A DNA stretch of 64,000 nt from Hofstenia miamia. Its lineage: Eukaryota; Xenacoelomorpha; Acoela; Hofsteniidae. Position 1 is the first letter of the stretch, and each line of letters starts with the position of its first letter. The notes below the pieces were generated by a model. The model was given only the letters and a program-made list of their open reading frames with translations, searched no databases and was not told the DNA's origin. Where the stretch lies: assembly GCA_900660155.1 (NCBI GenBank), contig CABFPE010000608.1:242769-306768 (forward strand), read 5' to 3'. The translations under genes and the position numbers were made by a program. Positions 48,905-61,052 of this stretch are shown here, piece by piece.

Positions 48905-51012
48905 CGCACAGCTTCATGCTGGTATACCTCTCAGCTCGGGGAACTCACCAGTTCCTAGGGAGTCTGAGAGCTTTCCTCAGGACTCTTATTGTTCCTAACA
49001 ATGCTGCCTTCTGTGCTACTGCTCCTCCACACTTTGGTACTCCCAACTCCTCCAAGTATCTCTTATGCTTCTTATTCACTGCTCCTAGGGCTCCTACAAC
49101 TACCGGGACTACTTCAACTTTCTTTAACTTCCACAGCATTTCTATTTCCTCTGCTAACTCTCTGTACTTGTCTATCTTCTCTTTCTCCTTGCTTTCTACA
49201 TTTCTGTCCTTTGGTACTGCTATGTCTATCACTGTTCCTAATCTTTTCTCTTTGTCTACCACTACTATGTCTGGCCTCCGTGCTTCTATCACTTTGCTCG
49301 TCTGTATGTTGAAGTCCCACAGTATCTTAACCTTCTCATTTTCTATGACGCCCTGTGGCTTGTGCTCATACCACTTGTCTCCTGCTTCTAACCCATGCTG
49401 CCTGCTCAAACTCCAGTGTACCATTCTTCCCACCTTGTCATGTCTGAACTTATACTCATTCTTTGCCAACTTCTCACACCCTGCTATCAGATGATCTACT
49501 GTCTCCGCCTCTTTCTTACATAGCCTACACTTATCACTTACTTCTACTCTTCTGTCTATATGCTTCTTCACCCCATTCGTTCTTATGGTTTGCTCCTGTG
49601 CTGCCATTATCAGTGCATCTGTTTCTCTCTTCAGTCCTGCCTTTTTTAACCACTTGTTGCTCTCTTATCTGTCACACATTTCTGTGATCCTCCAGTATTC
49701 TCCATGCATTGCCTTCTGCCTATACCTTGTTTGTCTCTCTGATTCCATCCTACTCTGGTATACCTTCTTTCCTTCACTCTCAGTTCTTATCTTCCTTAAC
49801 TCCTTAGTGACCTCCAGTATTGACCCTCTAGGTTGTGCTTCTACATATTCCTTTAGCCCTAGTGCTTCTGCTTCTACAGTTTCCTCCACACTTAGCAGTT
49901 CTTTCCCTCCTTTATGCCTTGCCATGTACAACCTATCCACATCTCCATTTAGGTTGAAAGCCCTCTCTGCTGCTAGTACCTTCCTTGTCTCTCTGTCTAG
50001 CTCCCTAAGTTCATTCTTGTTCCATCTAACTATTCCTGCCGAATATCGCAACACTGGTATCGCCCATGTATTCTGCCCATTCAATGCTGACTTCTGTAGT
50101 ACCTTCCTTACTCTCCTCTTGTATTCTTTCCTTAGCCTCATCTTCATTTCCTCGTGATCTGTTCTGTCTTTCTCTATCACACCTAAGTACTTGTACCCCT
50201 CTTTAACTTCCTCAATCTTATCCCCACTACTTGTCCTCAAGCCATCCCCATCCACACAGTTGCCTCTAGTCATTGTCACTGCTGCACACTTTCCTAATCC
50301 AACTCCAACCCTGAATCTCTGCTTGCCTTCTCCAATGTCTCCACTTGCTTCTGCAACATCTTCCTTGAACTAGCGTACATCTTCAGGTCGTCCATGTACC
50401 ACAGGTGACTCACTGCTCTACCATTCTTCTCCATCTTATACCCTATGCCTGTCTCCTTTAACTTTTCTGTGATAGGTATTAAGCTAACTACAAACAGTAG
50501 TGGCACTAAGCTGTCTCCCTGGAATATACTCCGTCTAAACCTCAACCTATGCCCATCTATCTCAGTCTGCCACTGTCCCATCTCTCTCTCTAGAAACTCA
50601 ACCCATTTCTGGGAAACTCCATTAGCCTCTAACGTCTTCAATACCCACTTATGTGAAATGCTGTCATATGCCTTCCTGTAGTCTATCCATGCCATTGCCA
50701 AGTTTGTCTTCCTTCTTCTACAATTCTACACCACTGCCTGGTCTATCAACAGCTGATCTTTGCATTCTCTTGTCTTTGTCCTACATCCCTTCTGAAGTTG
50801 CTTTCCTCACTACCTTTCTCTGGGTCCTTCTGTATCAGAAATGTTCTTCCCACTACCATCCACTCTGGACACCCACTCACCACACACTCCTCCAATGCTA
50901 CTGCTAGTCTCTTATGCACACTTGTGAACTTCTTCAGCCAATACCCATGTACCTCATCTCTGCCTGACGCCTTCCAATTCTTCATCTTCTTTAGAGCCTC
51001 CTTTAGCTTTGC
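48905..51012 (-). mobile_element. Non-LTR retrotransposon with restriction-like endonuclease (R2/R4/NeSL-type group), 5'-truncated
   Basis: Minus-strand frames in order. 50985-50746: WKASGRDEVHGYWLKKF and WMVVGRTFLIQKDPEKG, RT N-terminal motifs. 50701-50294: MAMAWIDYRKAYDSISHKW, FQGDSLVPLLF and YMDD, the RT palm. 50279-49665: thumb. 49607-48945: AAQEQTIRTNG, then CRLCKKEAETVDHLIAGC (C-x2-C-x8-H-x4-C finger) and the nuclease core RRPDIVVVD...GTVIDIAVPKDR with KEKEKIDKYREL. The finger plus PD-(D/E)xK nuclease at the C-terminus defines the restriction-like endonuclease LINEs. A few frameshifts (near 50725, 50290, 49640) inactivate it. The 5' edge abuts an (AAT)n tract at 51015-51040, and the 3' tail is ATT-rich (48873-48900). 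Confidence 0.88.
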
Positions 51013-51597
51013 CGTTGAATTATTATTATTATTCTTATTAATGCAATGTAAATATGTTGCCGCTGTTATTAACTATATTTCTACAAGCATTAATTTTGAG
51101 TGACAAATCGATTTGCCCACATTTTTAAACAATTTTATCCAAGTTTGTTAAGAAATATTGAAAACCATTTTNTGGTCTATCAACAGCTGATCTTTGCATT
51201 CTCTTGTCTTTGTCCTACATCCCTTCTGAAGTTGCTTTCCTCACTACCTTTCTCTGGGTCCTTCTGTATCAGAAATGTTCTTCCCACTACCATCCACTCT
51301 GGACACCCACTCACCACACACTCCTCCAATGCTACTGCTAGTCTCTCATGAACACTTGTGNAGCCAATACCCATGTACCTCATCTCTGCCTGACGCCTTC
51401 CAATTCTTCATCTTCTTTAGAGCCTCCTTTAGCTTTGCCGTTGAATTATTATTATTATTCTTATTAATGCAATGTAAATATGTTGCCGCTGTTATTAACT
51501 ATATTTCTACAAGCATTAATTTTGAGTGACAAATCGATTTGCCCACATTTTTAAACAATTTTATCCAAGTTTGTTAAGAAATATTGAAAACCATTTT
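50739..51597. repeat. Assembly-type duplication of the retrotransposon 5' edge
   Basis: 50739-51171 and 51173-51597 are near-identical, divided by one N (51172). The second copy holds another N (51361) with missing bases. Both contain the (AAT)n flank and the same non-element DNA, so this is one locus represented twice. Confidence 0.85.
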
Positions 51598-51599
51598 AA

Positions 51600-52140
51600 C
51601 ATGGACACATTTACGGAGTTTGGGACTCTCATGCAATGATAATCATTTGTGCTAAAACTAATTCTTGTGCCTGAAAGACATGCAAATAAGATTGCTTTTG
51701 AATGAGAAATCTATTATTTAGAAAAATATTCAAATTCTTTCCATGTCTAGTGTTCAGATAATGAAGCAGTCTAAGCACATGGCAACGACAACTACCCAGA
51801 AGTATTTTGTTTTTTGAAGTCAAAAACGAAAAAGGAACCAATTCTCTACCTTATGGAGTTTTCAGATTGTAAATATCGTCGTTAGATGGAAAAAACCATC
51901 ACAGATTTTAGGAATTTTTTAGTAGAATTAAGGTTAATAGCTCAAAATCATTTATTACAACTCATCTATGCTAACTTCCGAAAATTGGGAGTAAACCGAC
52001 AAAGCGCTTTGACAACATTTCAATAAATTATTGTAGGTCAATATTCATTAAATACACACATTAATAATACTTCAATTAATAATAAATAGAGCAAATCCCT
52101 TGAAAACACCTGCACTTATCTCCTTTACTCCACTAAATTA
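51600..52140. other. AT-rich spacer
   Basis: No gene or element supported. Confidence 0.45.
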
Positions 52141-52142
52141 CA

Positions 52143-52270
52143 ATGCACCTTCATTGGATTTTTACATTGGTACTTGCCTGCACTGGATATCCCAATGAGC
52201 ATATATACCATAGAATTAACGTCGTGCACGATTTGAAGTCAATCATATTGTTTCTAGATATTGGTATGCA
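52143..52270 (+). CDS. Possible signal-peptide exon of the fibrinogen-related gene
   Basis: ATG at 52143 opens MHLHWIFTLVLACTGYPNEH, a convincing short signal peptide with cleavage likely after the Cys-Thr-Gly region. The frame continues to a stop (TGA at about 52275). A donor such as ATTG|GTATGC (near 52265) exists, but its phase does not match the next exon (which needs phase 2). Either another donor or an extra small exon is used. The link to the downstream exon is inferred from position only. Confidence 0.35.
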
Positions 52271-52713
52271 GTGATTACATTTTTTCAAATTCTACTATCA
52301 ATCAAATAATTTCCACACATTACTAGACCTCTTTTGGTTAATAGTTCTAATAATACTTCAAATGCCTTAGTTGTTTCAACATACTTCGTCGAAACAAGTA
52401 CAAAATTATCATCACGTAAATGACCTCAAATTGAGTAGATAATGAAGTAAGCATATTTTGAAAAACGAGATAAATTTTGTGTTCTCATATATTTTGTTTC
52501 AAAAAATACTTTTTTTCCAATGTAAAATCAAGAGAATTTCCATAGACACACATTATCACTATGACCAAAAGTGGACAATTATAATTATACCACGTATCCC
52601 CTATATGAGTAAGTAAGAGCTTTATTCCTTGCCATTTGCATAATCTTTCAAAGGATCAATTAAAGCACTTTAATATTAATTCCCACAATGAATTAATAGC
52701 TAACATAATCCAG

Positions 52714-53398
52714 TGTAATCGCTGAAGGATTAAATGTATGTTTCCACATGTGCAATGAATATGAAGAATGCAAGGTTATTCATCACTACAAATCTCTGTG
52801 TTCATTGTACAAACTTCAGGTTACAGTGGTTCCCGAACGCATTGCAATAAAAACCGGTTGGTATTATAAGCAATTCCAGAACATTGTTACAGTATTAAAA
52901 AGATACGGATCTGATATGAATTTTACAAATCAAACAACTGAATACATGAGACTCGAAAGGTTTGTTAATTCGGAAAACTATTGGATTGGACTTGACAAAC
53001 TTTCTAGATTAACAAAAACCACAAGAGCAATTCTAAAATTCGCATTTCAATCAGAAAACGCATCGAATCACATTCTTTGGTTTAAGGATTTCCAAGCAAA
53101 AGATATTAAACAAAACTTTGCAATATTTTTGAATGGAGAAAGTCAAGACGAACATTTTATTGGTCAATATCACAGTGGAAATCCATTTTCTGATAATACC
53201 TTTTGCGCAAATCATTATCAATGTCCAAATTGGTACGACCATTGCTATCATTTTCAATGGTTTTGCAAAATGATAGATAATGAATTTACGAGTTGTATTA
53301 CAAAATCTTGCATAGAGAAATATTCAAGAGTATATAGTGCAACCTATCAACGTTACTTATACTTTCAAAGAATGCATATTCAAATGTACTTTGATTGA
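52714..53398 (+). CDS. Secreted-type protein: PAN/Apple-like region plus fibrinogen-related domain
   Basis: Open from an acceptor CCAG at 52713 to TGA at 53396-53398. The first part, GLNVCFHMCNEYEECKV...SLCSLYK, has the Cys spacing of the end of a PAN/Apple domain. After a linker, GWYYKQFQNIVTVLKRYGSD, EYMRLERFVNSENYWIGLDK and LSRLTK match the G-W-x-V-I-Q-R-R-x-D-G, FG..GEYWLG and IH.LT blocks of the fibrinogen C-terminal domain. NPFSDNTFCANHYQCPNWYD then CYHF matches F.T.D...CA..Y..WWY..C. The acidic calcium-site residues are absent. Counting from the Met at 52748, FReD cysteines fall at 153, 159, 166 and 173. These domains usually act as extracellular lectins or adhesion modules. Divergent, but intact. 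Confidence 0.75.
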
Positions 53399-53688
53399 AT
53401 TTTGCAAATTTTATTATTTACTATGTTTTTCTTCAGTTCATAATACAAGGTATTTATACCACTGAGGGAAATCATGATGAAGGATTAAATCCTAACCACT
53501 ATACAGGTATTTAATGTAATAAAATATAAAACTTAAATTCCGAATCGCCACAAGCATATTTATAACAACCGGCCTGAAAGCGCCCGGCCAATTGTCGATC
53601 TCTTAGTGCACTTCGGGTCCAGATGCAGCAAATGTTTTTGGTCATGACCTCTAACTATTGTACTTCAATGAGCTACGCCAAATTGCAT

Positions 53689-53804
53689 ATATTTCTCAAA
53701 AATGAACTTATTAACAGAAAAACCAACGAGGATAGATATGTATATTATATTTCTCAAAAATGAACTTATTAACAGAAAAACCAACGAGGATAGATATGTA
53801 TATT
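53689..53804. repeat. 58-bp tandem duplication
   Basis: Two exact head-to-tail copies of a 58-bp unit (53689-53746, 53747-53804) with no N between them. A frame runs through both (53702-53908, ending FPFEQYERV). The end of that frame has coding-like composition but no known domain. It may be a true duplication or an unmarked assembly join. Confidence 0.75.
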
Positions 53805-54869
53805 TACGCAAGTGGTTTTCCCTACTAGCCCATTACATTAACCGCAAAGATTCTCATAACGCTAGTAGACTAGAAGATTTTCCTTTCGAGCAATACGAGC
53901 GGGTTTAGCCATCAAAGAAAAAAACTTATTGGGAAAACTTTAGTTAACATCTACTCTAAATTATCATCATTATAGTGAATTCCATTCAATTACTGCTGCT
54001 GTAACTCATTATTTATGTAACAATTGACGTCTCTAAATATTGTTTAAAGACATCCATGATTAAGAATTAATAAGAACTAGAAGTAATATCCAAAATGAAA
54101 AAAAGCACTGCATAGTAATGTGCTCCTTTCGTCCTTTTTCTTTTTTACATTAACCTTCTAAGTACCTATTGAAAAATATAACACTAATAACCATAAAGTC
54201 ACCAGCGACCCCATCACTAAAAATGTTTTGATTCAAGCATAATGCCCGACATCATAACTAAATTTATAAGAAAAAAATTAAGTGAGAATTTTCCAAATAC
54301 CTTACAAAGATTATTTACATTGCAAATTTCAAGTGTTTCATTGACATAGCATGTTCGAGTGTTCCATGGACTATATCATTCAACAGTTTTGGTGTCTTTT
54401 GGATGCGAATAATGTCTGAAATGAGCAAGCTTCTTGTTTGAGATGACCCCTTTTAGGCAGAGGTAATATCTGTTAGAAATAGAAAAACATACATACTGAA
54501 GATTGTCATTTGGTGATAGTTTAAGCAATCCAAGCCTGTTCTATTCTGGATTTAGTGGTGTCATGTCAATGACAAAATTGATTCAGAAGGCTTTACTTAA
54601 AAATAAATAAAGGAAATATTTTAAGGCATTCTTTGGTGTATGGCAGTATTTCCACTTGTCCAGGGCTCAAACTGATCCTTTTGTAGCCAAAATAAACGTT
54701 TTGTTCTCCCAATGCCATTACACAATGCTTTCTCAAAGTGACCGAAGAGAACTTCAGCGGAAGAAGTCCAAGGTATGAATTACATCTTGTTGGAGTTTAC
54801 GTCCCAAAATGAATTACGAAGACCTTGTTTTTGATCTATTGGGTTTTTCACTGATAGATTCATCTTTAC

Positions 54870-55143
54870 CAATTTTGTAATTGACGATTATTTGCGTTTC
54901 CATTGTTATCTTGGCACAGCAAGTGTTTCACGATCTTTATCATGGTCTGAAACACACTTCCCACCTTGTGAGTATGAATGACTGTGTCCAGGTCTTCTTT
55001 GTCAGAACTATCATCCTTTGAACTGCCGCCATTTTCAGTAATTGAATTTTCTTCACTCTGTCTGCAAACACCAGTAAATGGGCAAACGTTATTGCAGTTT
55101 GTTTCTATTAAGTGACAACAGTGATTTTGGATGTACGATATAC
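54870..55143 (-). CDS. Candidate internal exon of an unidentified gene
   Basis: On the minus strand an acceptor (TTTTTGTTCAATATTAG) is followed by 274 open bases and a strong donor (AATTG|GTAAAG). The translation contains HCCHLIETNCNNVCPFTGVC, then a Ser/Asp/Glu-rich stretch (GGSSKDDSSDKEDLD) and a helical end (GSVFQTMIKIVKHLLCQDNN). The Cys-rich part, acidic linker and amphipathic end are unlike any transposon frame here. Downstream on the same strand (54774-54645), LFGHFEKALCNGIGRTKRLF is also open and faintly like a RUN domain, but its edge resembles a hAT terminus. I cannot name the gene. Confidence 0.4.
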
Positions 55144-55159
55144 CTAATATTGAACAAAA

Positions 55160-57360
55160 ATCTCATGCCAAAATATATTGCTAAAAATTTTTAGAAAAAT
55201 GTCGGAGATAATATCAAGTCTGCCATGCAAAACACAATAACATCAAATTTTTACTTATTCAGTACTGCTCAGCTAACTGATTTCTATGTTAATCTATGTA
55301 TTGCGTATTAAAATAAATGTCAACGACCAACCACACTTCAAGTAATTAGTTATTAATACAATGGCAAATTACAATAAGCTTTTTTCATTGAATAAAAATG
55401 TTATGATGTACTTAATGAAAAGAATAAAATCCATTTAAATGCATAATTTTGAATCAGCGTTTCCATGGCATCATTTTTCCAAAAATTTAGTAGGACTTAT
55501 TATCAAGGGTAGCTTTGTATTTAAACATGATACTTAGTGAAATATGGGTGCATTTTCCTACTGGGAAGCCTTGAGCAGTGCCTAAAATATTTTCAACTGC
55601 AAATTTAAAAGATAGAAAATGAAATGAAATATTTCAATTTGTTACTTTATAACTGAAATTTATCCCGTCCGAATCCCTGGGTTGTTAACTTGTTGTATTT
55701 ATTACTTTTAACTGGATTGTAAAACACAGGTGGTCATGGGCTCGAATGCTCATATAGAGATAGGCATAATAACCATGTACCTATAATGTTGATGTTAAAT
55801 GAATTTTACTAGTGGCGCAATTTGTAGATAAAGTATAAAATTAATTAAACCATAGAAATTACTATTAATTTGGGCCCTAATTTGCATGATCCTTAATACA
55901 AATCATCTCATAATGAATAAGCCAACTATCAGTTTAGTTTTCTGCAAAAAGTATTTACTATATAAAAACTCATATGCTTAAGCCTCGAGACGTCTGTTCT
56001 AGTTTTTTAGTGGATTGATAGTGTGGCCACTGCAGAATTTGAATGCTTTTAAGCATGAAATATTTATTTCACATGAGGTGTGAGGGGTTTTAGATACAAA
56101 TTTCTTAGCTAGAAATTAGGGTATTCTCCCTTAACTTTTAGGTGACTTTAGTCAGGTTAGCCCTTAAAAATTACTTCAATTACTTAAAATATGAGAATAT
56201 TATGTTTTCATAAAAAATTTGAAAATTTAATCGATGTATTTGTTTTTCTTAAAATTTTTCGCCTAATCATCTAATGATTTATATAATCCTTACATCTAAG
56301 GTGCTTCACCTATAAATTTTGGTGATTTACACATTCCTTGGTTTTAGGGTGCTTACCTATGAATTCTATGTGGAAGTTGGTATTTAACAGTATTTAATTG
56401 AGAATGTAAAATAAATTCATACTTGTTTATTTGATAGATTAATCAATGGAAATTTATGATTATTAATAAATGTTCTTAGTAAGTATTATTGAAATTTCCC
56501 TCGTATTGACAAGAGAAGTAATTATTAGCTTTTTAAAGATCAAATAATACTCCTAGCCAATTTTTATAGACATAATTATTAAATAGATTTTTTATATTAA
56601 GTATATAAATAATAAAAAACATTTTGTTAAATTGAATACTGATACATTAGAAAAGCATTGGGTGTTACAAGGATCGTTAATCATGTAAAAATAGCATAGT
56701 CATGAGGCCTCATTAAAGTATTATTTTCAATTAATTCAGAAATTTTTTTTTACCATTTTGAGCATAGGAATTTTGTTTTTCATTATCTCTATACGCTAGC
56801 CAGTGTGCTTTGATGACTTAAATGAAATTCCGGCAGTTGAATGAATCTGATTACCTTGAAGCCTGTTTATTGATATTGTAATAGCAGCAGAGGAGCGTTT
56901 AGGATTTTTAAAACGATAGGCTAACACCCATTTTTACAGAAAAAAATTGTAAAAAAGTTTGTTGAACAAAAGTAAGCTTACACAAAATGCAATCGTCTGT
57001 TTTTAGCAGCAAATCGATTAATAACATCTTGAATTAACGTGAACTATTTTCAATTTTGAAGAAAAGAGAACATTTTTCCTAAGTGTCCACAATCGGCCCC
57101 AAAAGGGCATGGATGCATATGAGATGGGCGCAAGTAGCTGTGGTCTGGAGAGGAATAGAAATTCAAACACGTTATTTACAATAAGTCGTTAACTGTTTTT
57201 GATTGCATAGCATAAATGTATATATGTTCGATTTTATCACAAAAATTATTACGCACAAGTTCTGCAGTTTCAACACTAATAAATATGCAAAAACGATGGA
57301 TGAAATATGCATGCATAAATGCATAAAATAAAAATTTTCTACTAAAATACCACTTGAAAA
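55160..57360. other. AT-rich spacer
   Basis: No supported gene or element in about 2.2 kb. Confidence 0.5.
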
Positions 57361-57366
57361 AACTAT

Positions 57367-58591
57367 AATGCACATTTTGAACATCATTCTTGAGAATTGT
57401 TTAGAAATCAATCATCAAGTTTTCATCAAATAATAAATAGCGTGCAAACATGTTCATTTTACATTCAAAATATACAAATTGATGGTATGCAAATGAGATC
57501 CACTCTAAGCTCTACAATGCCTAATTTTACAATGAACATAATTGAAAATGTAATAGAAAATCAAGAAAATCAACATATCATATATCATCGATATATTGAT
57601 GACATCATTGACGCATTTAAACCAAAAGAAAAAGATGATAGTTTTTTATGTTTTTTAAATACCATCTGTGATGAACATCAATTTACAATTGATCATGAAA
57701 TTGATTATAGTTTGAACTTTCTATATATCACAATAGCAAAGAATAAAAATGAACTAATTACAAATTTTAATCAAAAATCTACAAAAGCAGATCTTTATAT
57801 ACCATTCAAATCATACTGTGATGAAGTTCATAGGACAAATACAGTTAAGAATTTTGTAGATGAATATCTAAAAGTTTTTCAAATTATGAGAATTTAACAA
57901 AAACCCTAGACAAACATATTATTGACCTAATGAAAAATTTATTAACCAAGTGATTAATGCTAAATTCCAATACAATACCAAGAAACAACTATGTGAAATA
58001 GAAAAAACAAAGATATTTTGGACATTACCTTATATCAAAAAGAAACAACTCAAAATGTTAAGCAAAGATCTATTAGCATAAAAATTTTTCCAATATTAAC
58101 ATCGATTAAAACACAAGATATTATCAAAAACAAAAGTATCCATTGATTTGTCATCTGGACTCGTCTATATTTGCAACTGGGATGAATGCAATTAGTCATA
58201 CATCGGCGAGACCAGACGAAATTTAAGCATGGAAGAACATATGCGAGGTCATCATAATTCAGAAATATTTTTACATGCACACCAACCAAAAAGAAATAAT
58301 TTTTAAATATTCATTTAGCATCAAGAATCAAAAATAGCGAAAAGTATTGCAATTAAATTCTTTGAAAGACCTTTAATGAACAAGCAAAAAGACATTAGCA
58401 ATCTAAATATATTTCGAAAAAGAAGGAAAAAAACAGCAGTTAACTATCTTGAAAATGACAAATTAGAATGTCTAAGCGCGTCGATATATATATATATATA
58501 TATATATATAGATATAAACTTTCAATTTAGAGCAAACGATTTTAAAACATTTGCAATTCGTCTACACAAAGTGCACCATCTAGATTTTTAA
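57367..58591 (+). mobile_element. Penelope-like element: reverse transcriptase and GIY-YIG endonuclease remnant
   Basis: The frame 57397-57897 carries STLSSTMPNFTMNIIENVIE (position of the G-S-P-L-S-P-x-L-A-N motif), IIYHRYIDDIID (catalytic Y-x-D-D) and LNFLYITIAKN, as in Penelope RTs. The block just before it (NIILENCLEINHQVFIK) is in a shifted frame. Further down (58151-58306) GLVYICNWDECN, a stop, SYIGETRRNLSMEEH gives the GIY-YIG endonuclease N-terminal half, with the conserved Arg and Glu-His. A basic C-terminal frame follows (58376-58591). One in-frame stop and several shifts make it inactive. RT plus GIY-YIG identifies the endonuclease-bearing Penelope-like class. Confidence 0.85.
58484..58510. 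repeat. (TA)n microsatellite
   Basis: Pure TA run inside the C-terminal frame of the Penelope-like remnant. Confidence 0.85.
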
Positions 58592-59150
58592 AGGAATAAA
58601 TATATAATAACAGAAAGCTGATTATTTTTAACAATTATGGAATAATTAGTATTAATGTAACAACTCAAGGGTAGATTTAAAATCTTCAGTTATCGCGTAA
58701 TTTATACCCACTGGTTTAGGACTTAGGTGGGGGATTAGACTTTAGATTCCAAAATTATTTAATCATAGCTTTTTTCAATGAGATTTAATTGGTATTTACA
58801 TTGTAGAATTTCAAATTTGTAGGTTGTTGTGAATTGAATGACTATTATATTTAATATCAAATTTCATTACTCAATCAACAAAAAAATTATTTAGTGCTTA
58901 AGTAGCTAGAAAAACTTAAACAGTTCTCTGTAGATTAAGAATTATTTGAAATACATATTAATATGGTGTGCACTAGAAACAAAGGATTAAGTAAAAAATA
59001 GAGATTTTTCAAAAAACTCAACCACTAATACTATTTTTATTATTATATGAATACTTTTGCTAAATTTAAAAGGAATTAATATTTAAAATCTTAGAAAATA
59101 TCTTCTGTATTATAACCTAGCCCTGATTGTACACTTAGATTAGTGCAAAT

Positions 59151-59824
59151 CAAGGGCGGAAACAGAGGAGGGACCTAGGTGGCCTGGGTCCCTTCTAGAA
59201 TAAGAATAGTTCGTTAAAGTGGTGCAAAAAATTATAATTCAAATTTTAGACCCAATAGGGTGCATCAAAAATTTGTATTCAAATTCAATAATATGGGAGG
59301 ACTTCACCAACATGCACCTTCTCCAAAATTACAAGAAACGCTACTGTAACTTCTCAATACCCAGCACAGTTTTTCGCAAATTTGAAATTTCATTGATTTG
59401 AGCAAATCTTTCATTTGTAGTACACAATTAATTCCTATAATTTGAAATGCATAACGTATTTAATTGTGTGCATATTTTCATGAAAAATATTACAGAAAAG
59501 TACCGTTCTTTCTGAAAATAATCGAATTTTGATGAAGAATTTGATACAATTTCACACAATATTCCACTATCAATATTAATTCTTCGGGCTAAAAACAAAA
59601 AAAATTAATATGTAATAAAAATTCAGTTGGTTTGTGAGAAGTTGCACAAATTGTATATTTGCATTTTTGTAGTCAGTACAAGATGGTGAAGTTCATGCAT
59701 AGTTTTGAATTTTAAAAATTAAAAATTCAATACTTATTAACCAGCCATAGTACCGAATTATGCACTTAGCATTTTATCTTGCATTGCCCCCCCTCTCTAA
59801 AAATAATTTTTGTATCCAACACTG
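59151..59824. mobile_element. hAT-type non-autonomous element, 674 bp
   Basis: Begins CAAGGGCGGAAACAGAGG and ends ...TATCCAACACTG. Perfect 8-bp target duplication GTGCAAAT at 59143-59150 and 59825-59832. Pyrimidine/purine-rich subterminal blocks (GGAGGGACC; GCCCCCCCTCTC) are of the same style as the other MITEs. No ORF with known motifs. Confidence 0.8.
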
Positions 59825-60938
59825 GTGCAAATGTATTCCCTATTTTGAAAACTCATTAAATAGTTCTTCAATACGAGTTGCATAAGTATATACTTATTTA
59901 CTTAATGTTTGAATTTCTCTAAGAATGTAATAAAATTAAAATAGCCTATTAAGAAGTTTATAATTTTTATGCCTTTCAAATTTAAGCTATAAATCATTTA
60001 CATTATGCAAAGTAGGAAAATAATTTTTTGTAAACAATAAAATATATGGAAAAGGAGAATTCCCAAACTTAGAATGAGAATGATTCCCCTAAAGGCAATG
60101 CTTGAAATTGCAACTGCACATGCAACACAGATGCATTCGAAAGGGTTGGTAGCTATTATAGCAATTTAGAATCGAATTTCTTTCCTCTTGCCCCAACTCC
60201 ATTAAGATCAAGGAGCAAAACGCAAGTTTGAGAATGAAAAATACCATCTTATAAATTGCAGTGGATCAGTCCAGTGTAAAAACTGACGACCTTCCCTAAG
60301 CCGCATTCGACCTGCGGATAATTAACTTAATGAAACTTGGAGGCATTTCCCAAGAATTATTGGACATCCACAGTCCTATAGAAATTTTCTAAATATCAAC
60401 TTATTTTCTTATGGCATTGTTTTACAATCGGGGGTATGAACTTTCAATTTTTACAAAAATCTATTATTGTTGTCAGTTTGAAAAAAGTAAGCAAAATAAG
60501 CCAGAAAACTAAGTTTGATAAATTAGGAATTATTTCTAAGCAATTGAATCATTTCCAGTTGCAAAAACTAATGTTAAGTTTATTTTAAAAAATCTTTAAA
60601 TTTTCAGATTTGATAAAAAATGCTGTCATCAAATTACTGAATGTTTTACTTGATGGTGTTGAAATGAATATTTCCGCAAAATTTCATTTTTGCATCATAA
60701 TCCAATCAAGTATTTTATAGAGGAAGAAAATCCTCTATTCGCAAGCCTAAGTTGCAGAGAAAAACCCAGGTAAAATAGGGTTAACCACATTAGCAAAATA
60801 GATAAGTTTTTTCTATATGAACATTGAAGCTAGAGTATAATCGTTCTTTTTCAATGCAGTTTTGATTTTTCAAGAATATGCGGGTTAGCAATACTCAGCG
60901 GCAGATTTTATTTGATTTATGTTTGAGGTGCAATCATC

Positions 60939-60979
60939 TTCGGTTAGGGATGCAATAATGCCCCCGTGGCTACGGCCCT
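60939..60979. mobile_element. Solitary hAT-like right terminus
   Basis: AATGCCCCCGTGGCTACGGCCCTGG is the inverted form of a CAGGGCCGTAGCCACGG end. No left end with a GCGCATCA-like flank was found upstream. Confidence 0.35.
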
Positions 60980-61052
60980 GGCGCATCAACACTATGTTCG
61001 CTGAATGTCGGCTCTACGTCAACATTAGTAATAGCACTATACGAAATATTTC

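Noticed and set aside
48916-50907. Several long plus-strand frames of Ser/Leu/Pro-rich composition (for example 48916-49494, 49585-50157)
   Set aside because: Shadows of the minus-strand retrotransposon reading frames.
54645-54774. RUN-domain-like peptide on the minus strand
   Set aside because: Similarity is faint, and its edge CAGGGCTCAAACTG looks like a hAT terminus.
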